7,112 bases of DNA from Caldora sp. SIO3E6 (GCA_010672185.1 JAAHHL010000346.1:1-7112); one strand, 5' to 3'; positions 1 to 6,338 are shown, numbered from the stretch's first letter. Translations and numbers: made by a program. The notes: generated by a model from the sequence alone, not told the origin.

Positions 1-5
1 AGGAA

Positions 6-135
6 GCAGGAGGCAGGAGGCAGGAGGCAGGAGGCAGGAGGCAGGAGGCAGGAGGCAGGAGGCAGAAGGCAGAAGGCAGGAGGCAGGAGGCAGGAGGCAG
101 AAGGCAGGAGGCAGAAGGCAGGAGGCAGGAGGCAG
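6..135. repeat. Heptamer tandem array, GCAGGAG/GCAGAAG
   Basis: Eighteen full heptamers in perfect 7-base register start at 6 and end at 131, followed by a partial GCAG. Fourteen units are GCAGGAG and four (starting 62, 69, 97, 111) are GCAGAAG. The + strand consists of purines except for one C per unit, and it carries regularly spaced GG pairs. A period of 7 is not a multiple of 3, so coding is unlikely. It resembles the short tandemly repeated repetitive heptamers (STRR type) known in cyanobacteria, although I cannot match it to a named class. Related units occur at 6339-6356 and, inverted, at 3286-3296. The array may continue to the left of the window. Confidence 0.95.
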
Positions 136-139
136 TCCC

Positions 140-157
140 GATGAAAAATTTTTCATC
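140..157. repeat. Perfect 18-bp palindrome
   Basis: GATGAAAAA is followed directly by TTTTTCATC, a perfect 9+9 inverted repeat with no spacer. It sits between the heptamer and octamer arrays. It has no loop and no following T tract, so it is not a normal intrinsic terminator. It could be a dimer-protein binding site, a cruciform-prone element or a mobile-repeat end. No function can be assigned. Confidence 0.85.
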
Positions 158-180
158 ACCATATATGAAAGTCCCTCTCT

Positions 181-252
181 CCGCGTCCCCGCGTCCCCGC
201 GTCCCCGCGTCCCCGCGTCCCCACGTCCCCGCGACCCCGCGTCCCCGCGTCC
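181..252. repeat. Octamer tandem array, CCGCGTCC x9
   Basis: Nine octamers in strict 8-base register. Seven are CCGCGTCC, one is CCACGTCC (221) and one is CCGCGACC (229). The + strand carries eight CCCC runs separated by 4-base spacers, so the minus strand has eight GGGG runs, a strong potential G-quadruplex pattern. The array is far more GC-rich than its surroundings. A period of 8 and the lack of a start or ribosome binding site argue against coding. Confidence 0.95.
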
Positions 253-282
253 GGTGCGTCTCTTTCAAGTCAGAAGAGAAGG

Positions 283-305
283 AAGCTTGTGCAGTAAGCT
301 TTTTT
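283..305 (+). terminator. Weak hairpin plus T-run, possible terminator
   Basis: AAGCTT, a 7-base loop GTGCAGT, then AAGCTT again form a 6-bp stem, because AAGCTT is self-complementary. Further T residues follow directly. This is the layout of an intrinsic terminator, but the stem has only two G-C pairs, so it would be weak. It could end a transcript entering from the left of the window and insulate the downstream promoter. Confidence 0.3.
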
Positions 306-357
306 AACTGATGGGTTATTTCCATGCCCGCTGCACTAGACTAAATGGGGTGTAACT

Positions 358-373
358 TCAGTATAAATACTGA
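358..373. promoter_or_regulatory. Inverted repeat upstream of -35, operator candidate
   Basis: TCAGTAT-AA-ATACTGA is a perfect 7+7 inverted repeat around a 2-base centre. It ends 15 bases before the -35 hexamer of the predicted promoter. Size, symmetry and position fit the binding site of a dimeric regulator. The regulator is unknown and the motif matches no operator that I recognise. Confidence 0.4.
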
Positions 374-388
374 GAATAAAAAAAGCGC

Positions 389-418
389 TTGACAATAAAT
401 CATTAAATCAAAGATAAT
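389..418 (+). promoter_or_regulatory. Sigma70-type promoter for the ebsA-like operon
   Basis: A perfect -35 TTGACA (389-394) is followed after 18 bases by GATAAT (413-418), which matches 5 of 6 positions of TATAAT. Transcription would start near 425, leaving a leader of about 110 bases before the ATG at 537. This is the best promoter match I found in the window. It would drive the two-gene unit 537-2034. Confidence 0.65.
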
Positions 419-536
419 GGATAATTTTCCTGAACCAATAGCTATAACTTGATGAGTATCCTATCACTGGGTTCAACCATTGTTAAGGACAGTTAAAGGT
501 TCTCAAAACCCAAGGGAAATAGAGGAAAATTGACCT

Positions 537-911
537 ATGTCTATCGAAAAACTGCAACCTGCTGACAAAGGAGCCGTCGGCGTTTACATGCCCTACTACC
601 AGGGAGCCAAACGTAATCTTTTACCATTGGCAATCAGTCTGTATCAAAAAGGTTCCTTAGAAGGGCAACGGCGGATTGAAGGGGGTGATGGCATCCCTTT
701 TATTGCCACTTGGTTTGTTTCCAAGTTGCCTGCAGAAATGACTCGTTGCCGTTTCCAGTTCGATGGCAACGCAGAACTAAGTTACGAAGTGAGTATGGCT
801 AATTCTGAGTTTATCAATTACTTAATCGAAGTAATTATGAACTTCCGGCGATCGCGCGTAACGGATTTTTCCCAAACATTTTATCGCAAACTACTGCGCA
901 TCGAAGAATAA
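537..911 (+). CDS. ebsA: EbsA-like type IV pilus biogenesis protein
   Basis: This 124-residue protein looks like cyanobacterial EbsA, from recall of family sequences rather than a search. Recognisable blocks are PYYQGAKRNLLPLAISLYQKG (about 19-39), GDGIPFIATWFVSKLPAE (about 50-67), RCRFQFDGNAELSYE (about 70-84) and a C-terminal FSQTFYRKLLRI. In Synechococcus elongatus EbsA is needed for type IV pilus assembly and for self-suppression of biofilm formation, and it associates with the pilus motor protein PilB. No signal peptide or clear membrane span is visible, so it is probably cytoplasmic and acts at the pilus base. The ATG has AGAGGA (521-526) 10 bases upstream. The next gene follows after 34 bases, suggesting co-transcription. 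If the name is wrong, it is still a conserved cyanobacterial small protein. A HIP1 site lies at 848. Confidence 0.7.
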   Translation: MSIEKLQPADKGAVGVYMPYYQGAKRNLLPLAISLYQKGSLEGQRRIEGGDGIPFIATWFVSKLPAEMTRCRFQFDGNAELSYEVSMANSEFINYLIEVIMNFRRSRVTDFSQTFYRKLLRIEE

Positions 912-945
912 ACACAGTTGAAACTAATAAGGAGAAAAGGAAGGG

Positions 946-2034
946 GTGGCACAAACCAAACATTTGCTAGTCGGGTCAACAGAAGCTTACAGTGGTAAAT
1001 CAGCAGCGATCCTAGGAATTGCTCATCAGCTGCAACAACGTAGTCTCGACCTTGCCTACTGTAAACCATTGGGAACCAATTTGAGAGCTAATCAACCCAA
1101 TGCCCTCAAAGAAGATGTTGAGTTTATGGCTCAAGCGCTTAATTTGTCCCCACAAAAAGTGCTACCCCCCCTCATATCCCTAGAAGCTGACACCATTCAA
1201 CAGCGCTTGCAGGGAGATAAATCAACCAACTACCATCACTCCCTAGAACAGTATCTCCAACAATTGAGTGGGGATCTCATTTTATTGGAAGGACCGGGAA
1301 CTTTATCGGAAGGTAGCCTATTTGACTTATCCCTCCTCGAAATGGCTCAGATTGCTGATGCTTCCATTCTACTAGTCGCTCGCTTTCATTCCGTATTGCT
1401 CGTAGATACCTTGTTATCTGCTAAGCAACATTTAGGTAATCGTTTGCTAGGGGTTTTAATTAACGATATTCCCAACGAGCAACTGTCAATGGTTCAAACC
1501 ACAATGCGCCCTTTTTTGGAACAACAAGGTATTTCCGTTTTGGGCATGTTACCAAGTAATGAGCTACTGCGCAGCGTCAATGTGCGAGAATTAGTCAATC
1601 AATTGCAAGCAGAAGTTCTTTGCAGTTCTGAGCGATTGGACTTAATGGTGCAAAGCTTGACAATTGGAGCGATGAATGTTAACTCTGCCCTAGAATATTT
1701 GCGTAAGGGAATTAATATGGCGGTGGTAACAGGAGGCGATCGCACAGATATTCAAATGGCAGCCCTAGAAACCTCGACTCATTGTTTGATTCTAACCGGT
1801 CATTCGCCACCACAACCTTTTATCCTCCACCGTGCCGAAGAGGTAGAAATCCCGATTCTGTCCGTTGACCTAGATACTCTAACTACAGTTGAGATTATCG
1901 ATGATGCTTTTGGTCATGTGCGTCTCCACGAACCAATTAAAGTACAGTGTATTCAGCAGCTGATGGCAGAGCACTTTGACTTTGAGCGGTTGATTAGTCA
2001 GCTGGGTTTGGCAACTGCTGTGCCGACTGGTTGA
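946..2034 (+). CDS. BioD-like/DRTGG phosphotransacetylase family protein
   Basis: The product is a 362-residue two-domain protein. Residues 1 to about 215 form a P-loop domain of the dethiobiotin-synthetase/CobQ type. The nucleotide loop is GSTEAYSGKSA (10-20), followed by YCKPLG (38-43) and EGPGT (115-119). Residues from about 220 form a DRTGG-type domain, with GAMN at 241-244 and GGDRTDIQ at 263-270. This arrangement matches the N-terminal part of long phosphotransacetylases, but the catalytic PTA domain is absent, so transacetylase activity should not be assumed. A regulatory or nucleotide-sensing role is more likely. The start must be GTG: an in-frame TAA lies at 928-930, AAGGAG (929-934) is well placed, and the first internal ATG falls after the P-loop. 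It follows the ebsA-like gene by 34 bases. Residue 12 is T, as in BioD, where the classical Walker A motif has G or A. Confidence 0.85.
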   Translation: MAQTKHLLVGSTEAYSGKSAAILGIAHQLQQRSLDLAYCKPLGTNLRANQPNALKEDVEFMAQALNLSPQKVLPPLISLEADTIQQRLQGDKSTNYHHSLEQYLQQLSGDLILLEGPGTLSEGSLFDLSLLEMAQIADASILLVARFHSVLLVDTLLSAKQHLGNRLLGVLINDIPNEQLSMVQTTMRPFLEQQGISVLGMLPSNELLRSVNVRELVNQLQAEVLCSSERLDLMVQSLTIGAMNVNSALEYLRKGINMAVVTGGDRTDIQMAALETSTHCLILTGHSPPQPFILHRAEEVEIPILSVDLDTLTTVEIIDDAFGHVRLHEPIKVQCIQQLMAEHFDFERLISQLGLATAVPTG

Positions 2035-2257
2035 AGTAGGTGGTAGGGGTTAGGTGGTAGGTGTTAATAAGGCTCAGTAATCCCTCACCCTTCCTCTCCC
2101 CTATTCTTATTCAAACTGAGCTTCAATTTCTGCTACTTCTGATGGACTAATATATATCCAGACTCCAACCATTTTGATAGGTTTCGTGCCTGCCACAGTC
2201 GCCCATTTTGTAATTTAGGCTGATCTAGCAGGGCAATATTGTGATAACAGGTAATTA

Positions 2258-2276
2258 GTCCAAGTACTGCTTGGAC
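2258..2276. repeat. 7-bp stem hairpin
   Basis: GTCCAAG, loop TACTG, then CTTGGAC form a perfect 7-bp stem with a 5-base loop. It is followed by AATTTATT, not a clean T-run, so it is a poor intrinsic terminator. It lies 224 bases after the stop of the DRTGG gene. It could stabilise a transcript 3' end or be a repeat remnant. Confidence 0.5.
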
Positions 2277-2420
2277 AATTTATTCCTCTAATCACTGATA
2301 ATTCCCTTCTACCTTGCAACCTTCTTCCTTATCTACGTAATTTTCAGTAGCAATGAGGGTGACTTTTTATACTTCAAATCCAACAAAAGAAGATAGCTTG
2401 CACCTTATAGTTCCCAATTC

Positions 2421-2448
2421 TAAATTCTAAATTCTAAATTCTAAATTC
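2421..2448. repeat. TAAATTC heptamer repeat x4
   Basis: Four exact TAAATTC heptamers sit in register, preceded by the partial unit CCAATTC (2414-2420). The array ends 10 bases before the maf GTG, occupying the place where a Shine-Dalgarno sequence would be expected. It contains an in-frame TAA (2435-2437), which fixes the upstream limit of the maf frame. Confidence 0.95.
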
Positions 2449-2458
2449 TTCATTCATC

Positions 2459-3058
2459 GTGTCCAAATACATACCCACCTTTATCCTTGCCTCCGCTTCA
2501 CCTGCTCGCAAACGCTTATTGAACACTGTAGGCATTGAACCAGTGGTTTTTCAGAGTAACTTTGATGAATCTCAAGTAAAGTTAAACGAGCCAGTGTCTT
2601 TGGTGGAAACCCTAGCGCTGCACAAAGCAGAAACTGTCGCTGCTCAATTTAGCAAGGCTTTAGTATTAGGCTGTGATTCAGTATTGATGGTTGGGGGTGA
2701 AATTTACGGGAAACCAGCTAATCCCCAAGAAGCGATCGCTCGTTGGCAGCAAATGCGAGGCACTGTCGGCGAAATATACACCGGTCATGCTTTGTTGGAC
2801 TTATCTGGTAATCAAACTATAGTACGCTGTGGCATTACCAAAGTTTACTTTGCCCAGGTGAGCGATCGCGTGATTTCTGAGTATGTTGCTACAGGAGAAC
2901 CCCTCAAATGTGCTGGTAGCTTTGCTTTAGAGGGTCGAGGAGGATTTTTAGTTGACCAAATTGAAGGCTGTCACAGCAATGTTATTGGTCTGAGTTTACC
3001 ACTTCTACGTCAAATGCTTGGTGAACTTGGATATGAGGTTACTGATTTTTGGCATTGA
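2459..3058 (+). CDS. maf: Maf family nucleoside triphosphate pyrophosphatase
   Basis: A complete 199-residue Maf protein, normal for a family that runs about 190-200. These cytosolic enzymes hydrolyse non-canonical or selected nucleotides to the monophosphate plus pyrophosphate, a house-cleaning role. Visible motifs are the N-terminal ILASASPARKRLL (9-21), GCDSV with the likely catalytic Asp73 (71-75), GKP (84-86), MRG (99-101), the TGEPLKCAGSFALEGRGG block (145-162) and EGCHSNVIGLSLPLL (169-183). The residue after SASP is Ala16. I recall Arg there in E. coli YhdE (dTTP/UTP) and Trp in YceF (m7GTP), so substrate cannot be transferred from either. The start is GTG with no Shine-Dalgarno. An in-frame stop at 2435-2437 and the lack of an ATG before the signature motif support it. 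HIP1 sites lie at 2732 and 2862. It appears monocistronic. Confidence 0.93.
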   Translation: MSKYIPTFILASASPARKRLLNTVGIEPVVFQSNFDESQVKLNEPVSLVETLALHKAETVAAQFSKALVLGCDSVLMVGGEIYGKPANPQEAIARWQQMRGTVGEIYTGHALLDLSGNQTIVRCGITKVYFAQVSDRVISEYVATGEPLKCAGSFALEGRGGFLVDQIEGCHSNVIGLSLPLLRQMLGELGYEVTDFWH

Positions 3059-3255
3059 AGGTTGTTAATAAGAATTAATATAGCGTTTTGATGCCTAGTC
3101 AGATTAATTGCCCCTAATTAAAACTTCTCCCCATCTGTTACGTTACTCCTAACTATGAATATTTAAACTAGTACAGCAGGCATAAGAATAATCTATAAGT
3201 TAACAAAAGGTTAAAAATTTACTAGACAAACTTTCTTTCCTCTGAGCCTCCGGTT

Positions 3256-3271
3256 CCCCTCCTTGGAGGGG
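3256..3271. repeat. CCCCTCC-TT-GGAGGGG palindrome
   Basis: A perfect 7+7 inverted repeat with a 2-base centre, followed by TTAGGGGTGGGTT. This string resembles a dispersed palindromic repeat that I recall from cyanobacterial spacers. The tight G-C stem could fold in RNA, but with no T-run it is not a standard terminator. About 15 bases further, TGCCTCCTGCC (3286-3296) is the reverse complement of the left-edge heptamer family. Confidence 0.75.
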
Positions 3272-3360
3272 TTAGGGGTGGGTTCTGCCTCCTGCCACCT
3301 TCTTTCACTAATGATTATTTTTCTCTAGGTATAGAGATTTTTAATTGTATATACTTAAAT

Positions 3361-3391
3361 TAAATAAAGTTACTTATTACTAAATAAAGTT
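3361..3391. repeat. Direct repeats TAAATAAAGTT, 20-base period
   Basis: Two identical 11-mers start at 3361 and 3381, so they lie on the same DNA face about two helical turns apart. They are 83-113 bases before the kinase GTG. The spacing suits a regulator binding two half-sites, but the region is AT-rich and chance or simple duplication is also possible. Confidence 0.4.
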
Positions 3392-3473
3392 CAATAAAAG
3401 TGATAAAAGTCGGAGCATTTCGGGAAAAACGGCGAAAATTTGTGAAGGAATTACCTGTAATACCAAATTTGAG

Positions 3474-6332
3474 GTGGCGGTGCGCGAGAAGAGAAATCAG
3501 TTTCAAACCCTAGCCAATTTATCCCCAATTGGTTTATTCCGCACCGATGCGGAGGGACAATTCCAAGAAGTCAACCAGCATTGGTGCGCAATGGCGGGAA
3601 TCACTCCTTCAGAAGCATTAGGAGAAGGTTGGTTACAAGCTATTCATCCTGATGACCGGGAGCGGGTGTTCCAAGACTGGTATAGTAATACTACTCAGAA
3701 AAACTTACCCTTAGCTCCAAGAGGCAATATTGAATATCGCCTCTTGCGTCCTGATGGCACGATTACTTGGGTGTTGGCTGAACTGGTAGCAGCCAGAGAC
3801 GCTAACGGCTCCATCACTGGCTATATCGGCAGTCTGACCGACATTAGCACTCGCAAGCAATTGGAAGCAAAGCTGCAACATCAGGTGGGCTATAATCCTG
3901 TAACAGGTTTGCCTAACCAAGCAAGGTTTCCCCACTACCTTGAGGATTTAGGCTCAAAAAGTTGCCCTATGCACTTGGAAAAAGAACTCACAGAAGCAGT
4001 GAAAAGCTGCCGAGACTTTGTCGTGCATTACCAACCTATTTTTGCTCTGAAAAGAGGGGAAATTCTAGGCTTAGAAGCACGAGTGCGCTGGCAACATCCC
4101 ACTTGTGGGATGGTATTTCCCGATGATTTTATTCCTTTGGCACAAGCAACGGGACTGATTATTCCCCTAGAACAATACATTCTCTCTCAAGCAGCACAAC
4201 AGTTGCGCTTCTGGCAGTTAGCATTCCCTACCTCAGGGAATTTGACCATGAGTTTGCACCTGTCTCCTCAACAATTCTCCTCCCCCGGCTTGATTGAGCG
4301 CATTGAGCAAGTGCTTCAGGAAACCGGTTTACCCGGTAGCAGTTTCAACCTCGAGATTACCGAAGGGACTTTCCTCAATGATTCAGAAGAAGTGGTGAGC
4401 CGACTTTTGGAGTTAAGTCGCCGGGGAATTAGCTTATCAATTGATAATTTGGGCATGAATTACTCCTGTCTCTCCCAGTTAGCTCACTTGCCAGTAAATA
4501 CTTTAAAGATTAACCGCTCTTTAATCGAACAACTCAGAGAAGATACTCAGGAAGAGTCGATAGTCTCCACCATAATCAATTTAGCGAGTCATCTTGGTGC
4601 AGCAGTAGTGGCGGAGGGAGTAGAAACGCCCAAGCAATTAGAGCAATTAAAACAGCTGAAATGTCCTCAAGTTCAAGGTTATTTATTTTCTAGTGCTTTG
4701 GAGGTTGAGGCAGTAACAGCATTGCTCGCATCTTCAGTAGTACCCAGGGAACCGCAGAACAAAGTAGCAAAATTAGTTACTTCTTCCCCATCCCCAGTTT
4801 CCCATTCCCTAGAACAGGAATTACTCAAGCTAGCACAACGAGAAAGACTACTCAAACGTCGCTTGGCAAGTCAAATCCGTAATTCCCTGGACTTTAACAC
4901 TATTCTCAAAACAGCAATCAATGAAATCCGTCAATTATTCCAAATTGATTGTTGCCAGTTTTTCTGGTATCGCCACGATGTGGAGCCACCCCAATTTGAA
5001 CCGATAAGTCAGCGTTGTCAATTAGAGTCTGTTTGCTCTGGTTGTACTCAACCTCAAACATCATCAATTAAGGTTTTGGGGGAAATACTGCTAGAAAAAC
5101 AGCTGCTCCGCATTAATGATCTTGCCACAGATTCCACCATTAATCCTGAAATCCGAGACTTCCTCCAGTCGAAAGGACTAAAATCCCTCTTAGCCATTAC
5201 CATTCACCCCAATTCTGGACAAGTAGGAGTAATTATCTGTGAGCACAACTACACCCAACACCATTGGCAAGAAGAGGAAGTGCAACTCCTTATGGATATG
5301 GCAGAGCAACTAGCGATCGCCATCGATCATGCTAAGCTCTACGAAGAAACTCGTACCGCTGCGACTACTGCCAATACTCAGGCTCAGCAAATGCAACAAG
5401 CACTACAAGAGCTCAAGCAAACCCAAACTCAATTAATTCAAACCGAAAAAATGTCGAGCTTAGGGCTGTTAGTGGCTGGAGTTGCCCACGAAATCAATAA
5501 TCCCGTTAACTTTATCTTCGGCAATATCAAGTATGCCCAGGAATATACAGAAAACCTGCTAAATCTGATACATCTCTACCAACATTATTATCCCCAGCCA
5601 GTTGCGGAGATTGGTGAACTCAGTGAAGCTATCGAACTCGACTTTGTGCAGGAAGATTTACCCAGATTAATGGCTTCTATGGCAATGGGAAGTAATCGGA
5701 TTAAGTTGATTGTTCAGAGTTTACGCAACTTTTCCCGATTAGATGAAGCACAGATGAAATCAGTTAATCTCCATGAGGGCATTGATAGCACTTTGTTAAT
5801 TTTGCAAAATCGCTTTAAAGCTAAGGCGGAACAATCTGGGATTGAGATTATCAAAGAGTATGGGGATTTACCCTTAGTAGAGTGCTACCCTGGACAGCTC
5901 AATCAGGTATTCTTGAATATTATCTGCAATGCGATCGATGTTCTAGAAAATTACCATATTACAACTGAGCCTCCTCAAATTACTATTCGTACTGAAGCTA
6001 CCCCCAGCAATTTTGTCACTGTCTACATTCAGGACAATGGTCCAGGGATTAACGAGGAAGTAAAAAAACGATTATTCGACCCCTTCTTCACCACCAAACC
6101 TGTGGGTAAAGGTACAGGATTAGGACTATCCATCAGTTACCAAATAGTTGTCGAGAAGCATCAAGGCAAGCTCGATTGTATTTCTTCCCCTGGTAAGGGT
6201 ACAGAATTTCAGATTACCATTCCCGTAAATCAACCAATTTTAAGAACTGTTTGTGAGCAGAAAGCAGACAACAGTTCGGCAAAGCCTTTGCCCCAGGTTA
6301 GGCAACAGGTAAGAAGGAGGTTTGCAAGTTAG
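3474..6332 (+). CDS. PAS-EAL(degenerate)-GAF sensor histidine kinase
   Basis: A 952-residue, apparently soluble sensor kinase with no membrane span seen. Domains: PAS/PAC, about 7-127; GGDEF stub with TGLPNQARF, about 139-160; EAL-like, about 167-415; linker; GAF, about 465-622; coiled coil, about 622-660; HisKA with His672 in AHEINNP; HATPase with N-box Asn815/Asn819, G1 DNGPGI (854-859), F-box FDPFF (868-872) and G2 GKGTGLGL (878-885). The kinase core keeps every expected residue. The EAL domain keeps Glu201, ELE/ITE-type Glu294/Glu297, Asp324, Lys345, Glu381 and Gln401. It has His262 for the metal-binding Asn, Asn325 for the second Asp of DD, Asn347 for the Asp after KI, and EAR for EAL, so phosphodiesterase activity is doubtful. 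The GTG start is uncertain: no Shine-Dalgarno lies next to it, and the frame stays open back to 3384. No receiver domain or response regulator is nearby. Residues after about 919 form a basic tail. Confidence 0.88.
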   Translation: MAVREKRNQFQTLANLSPIGLFRTDAEGQFQEVNQHWCAMAGITPSEALGEGWLQAIHPDDRERVFQDWYSNTTQKNLPLAPRGNIEYRLLRPDGTITWVLAELVAARDANGSITGYIGSLTDISTRKQLEAKLQHQVGYNPVTGLPNQARFPHYLEDLGSKSCPMHLEKELTEAVKSCRDFVVHYQPIFALKRGEILGLEARVRWQHPTCGMVFPDDFIPLAQATGLIIPLEQYILSQAAQQLRFWQLAFPTSGNLTMSLHLSPQQFSSPGLIERIEQVLQETGLPGSSFNLEITEGTFLNDSEEVVSRLLELSRRGISLSIDNLGMNYSCLSQLAHLPVNTLKINRSLIEQLREDTQEESIVSTIINLASHLGAAVVAEGVETPKQLEQLKQLKCPQVQGYLFSSALEVEAVTALLASSVVPREPQNKVAKLVTSSPSPVSHSLEQELLKLAQRERLLKRRLASQIRNSLDFNTILKTAINEIRQLFQIDCCQFFWYRHDVEPPQFEPISQRCQLESVCSGCTQPQTSSIKVLGEILLEKQLLRINDLATDSTINPEIRDFLQSKGLKSLLAITIHPNSGQVGVIICEHNYTQHHWQEEEVQLLMDMAEQLAIAIDHAKLYEETRTAATTANTQAQQMQQALQELKQTQTQLIQTEKMSSLGLLVAGVAHEINNPVNFIFGNIKYAQEYTENLLNLIHLYQHYYPQPVAEIGELSEAIELDFVQEDLPRLMASMAMGSNRIKLIVQSLRNFSRLDEAQMKSVNLHEGIDSTLLILQNRFKAKAEQSGIEIIKEYGDLPLVECYPGQLNQVFLNIICNAIDVLENYHITTEPPQITIRTEATPSNFVTVYIQDNGPGINEEVKKRLFDPFFTTKPVGKGTGLGLSISYQIVVEKHQGKLDCISSPGKGTEFQITIPVNQPILRTVCEQKADNSSAKPLPQVRQQVRRRFAS
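6272..6309. repeat. 38-bp palindromic repeat, copy 1 (inside kinase gene)
   Basis: This segment matches 6354-6391 at 32 of 38 positions, sharing the first 15 bases (CAGTTCGGCAAAGCC) exactly. It contains the hairpin GGCAAAG-C-CTTTGCC (6278-6292). It lies within the kinase frame and encodes about residues 933-946, part of the C-terminal tail beyond the ATPase domain. Confidence 0.85.
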
Positions 6333-6338
6333 TTAAAG

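Larger units (their letters stand above)
2035..2458. other. Intergenic spacer with small repeats and possible remnants
   Basis: This 424-base spacer has no gene I can defend. It begins with two 14-base direct repeats, TAGGTGGTAGGGGT (2037) and TAGGTGGTAGGTGT (2051). A 7-bp hairpin lies at 2258-2276. On the minus strand two overlapping open frames (2279-2133 and 2214-2107) read like protein but start inside stops and lack a start with a ribosome site; they may be decayed coding sequence. The spacer ends in a TAAATTC tandem repeat just before maf. No convincing promoter for maf was found here. Confidence 0.6.
3059..3473. other. AT-rich intergenic spacer with repeat block
   Basis: This 415-base spacer holds no recognisable gene. 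A GC-rich block at about 3246-3296 contains the CCCCTCC palindrome and an inverted copy of the heptamer family. The last 120 bases before the kinase are very AT-rich. They carry direct repeats TAAATAAAGTT (3361, 3381; 20 bases apart) and ATAAAAGT (3394, 3403). No sigma70 promoter with good hexamers and spacing was found, so the kinase transcription start remains unknown. Confidence 0.6.

Noticed and set aside
6..252. CRISPR array
   Set aside because: The units are 7 and 8 bases long with no unique spacers, so these are simple tandem repeats.
881..1069. Minus-strand open frame of 62 codons
   Set aside because: It overlaps the end of the EbsA-like gene and the start of the BioD/DRTGG gene, both well supported on the other strand, and has no recognisable motif.
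1165..1171. C7 tract in the BioD/DRTGG gene as a phase-variation site
   Set aside because: The tract is short, inside the gene, and the frame stays intact; one tract of this length is weak evidence.
3197..3212. TTAAC-AAAAG-GTTAA as a Pho-box-like site
   Set aside because: The inverted repeat is only 5 bp and does not show the tandem 8-bp half-sites expected for a cyanobacterial Pho box.
3400..3510. Small + strand frame beginning GTG at 3400, about 36 codons
   Set aside because: It has no ribosome site or family match and overlaps the kinase start in another frame.
3711..3935. Minus-strand open frame of 74 codons
   Set aside because: It lies fully inside the PAS-coding part of the kinase gene and has no family resemblance; it is a shadow frame.
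4936..5340. GAF domain as a bilin-binding phytochrome or cyanobacteriochrome
   Set aside because: No Cys-His chromophore motif or DXCF motif is visible at the expected place.
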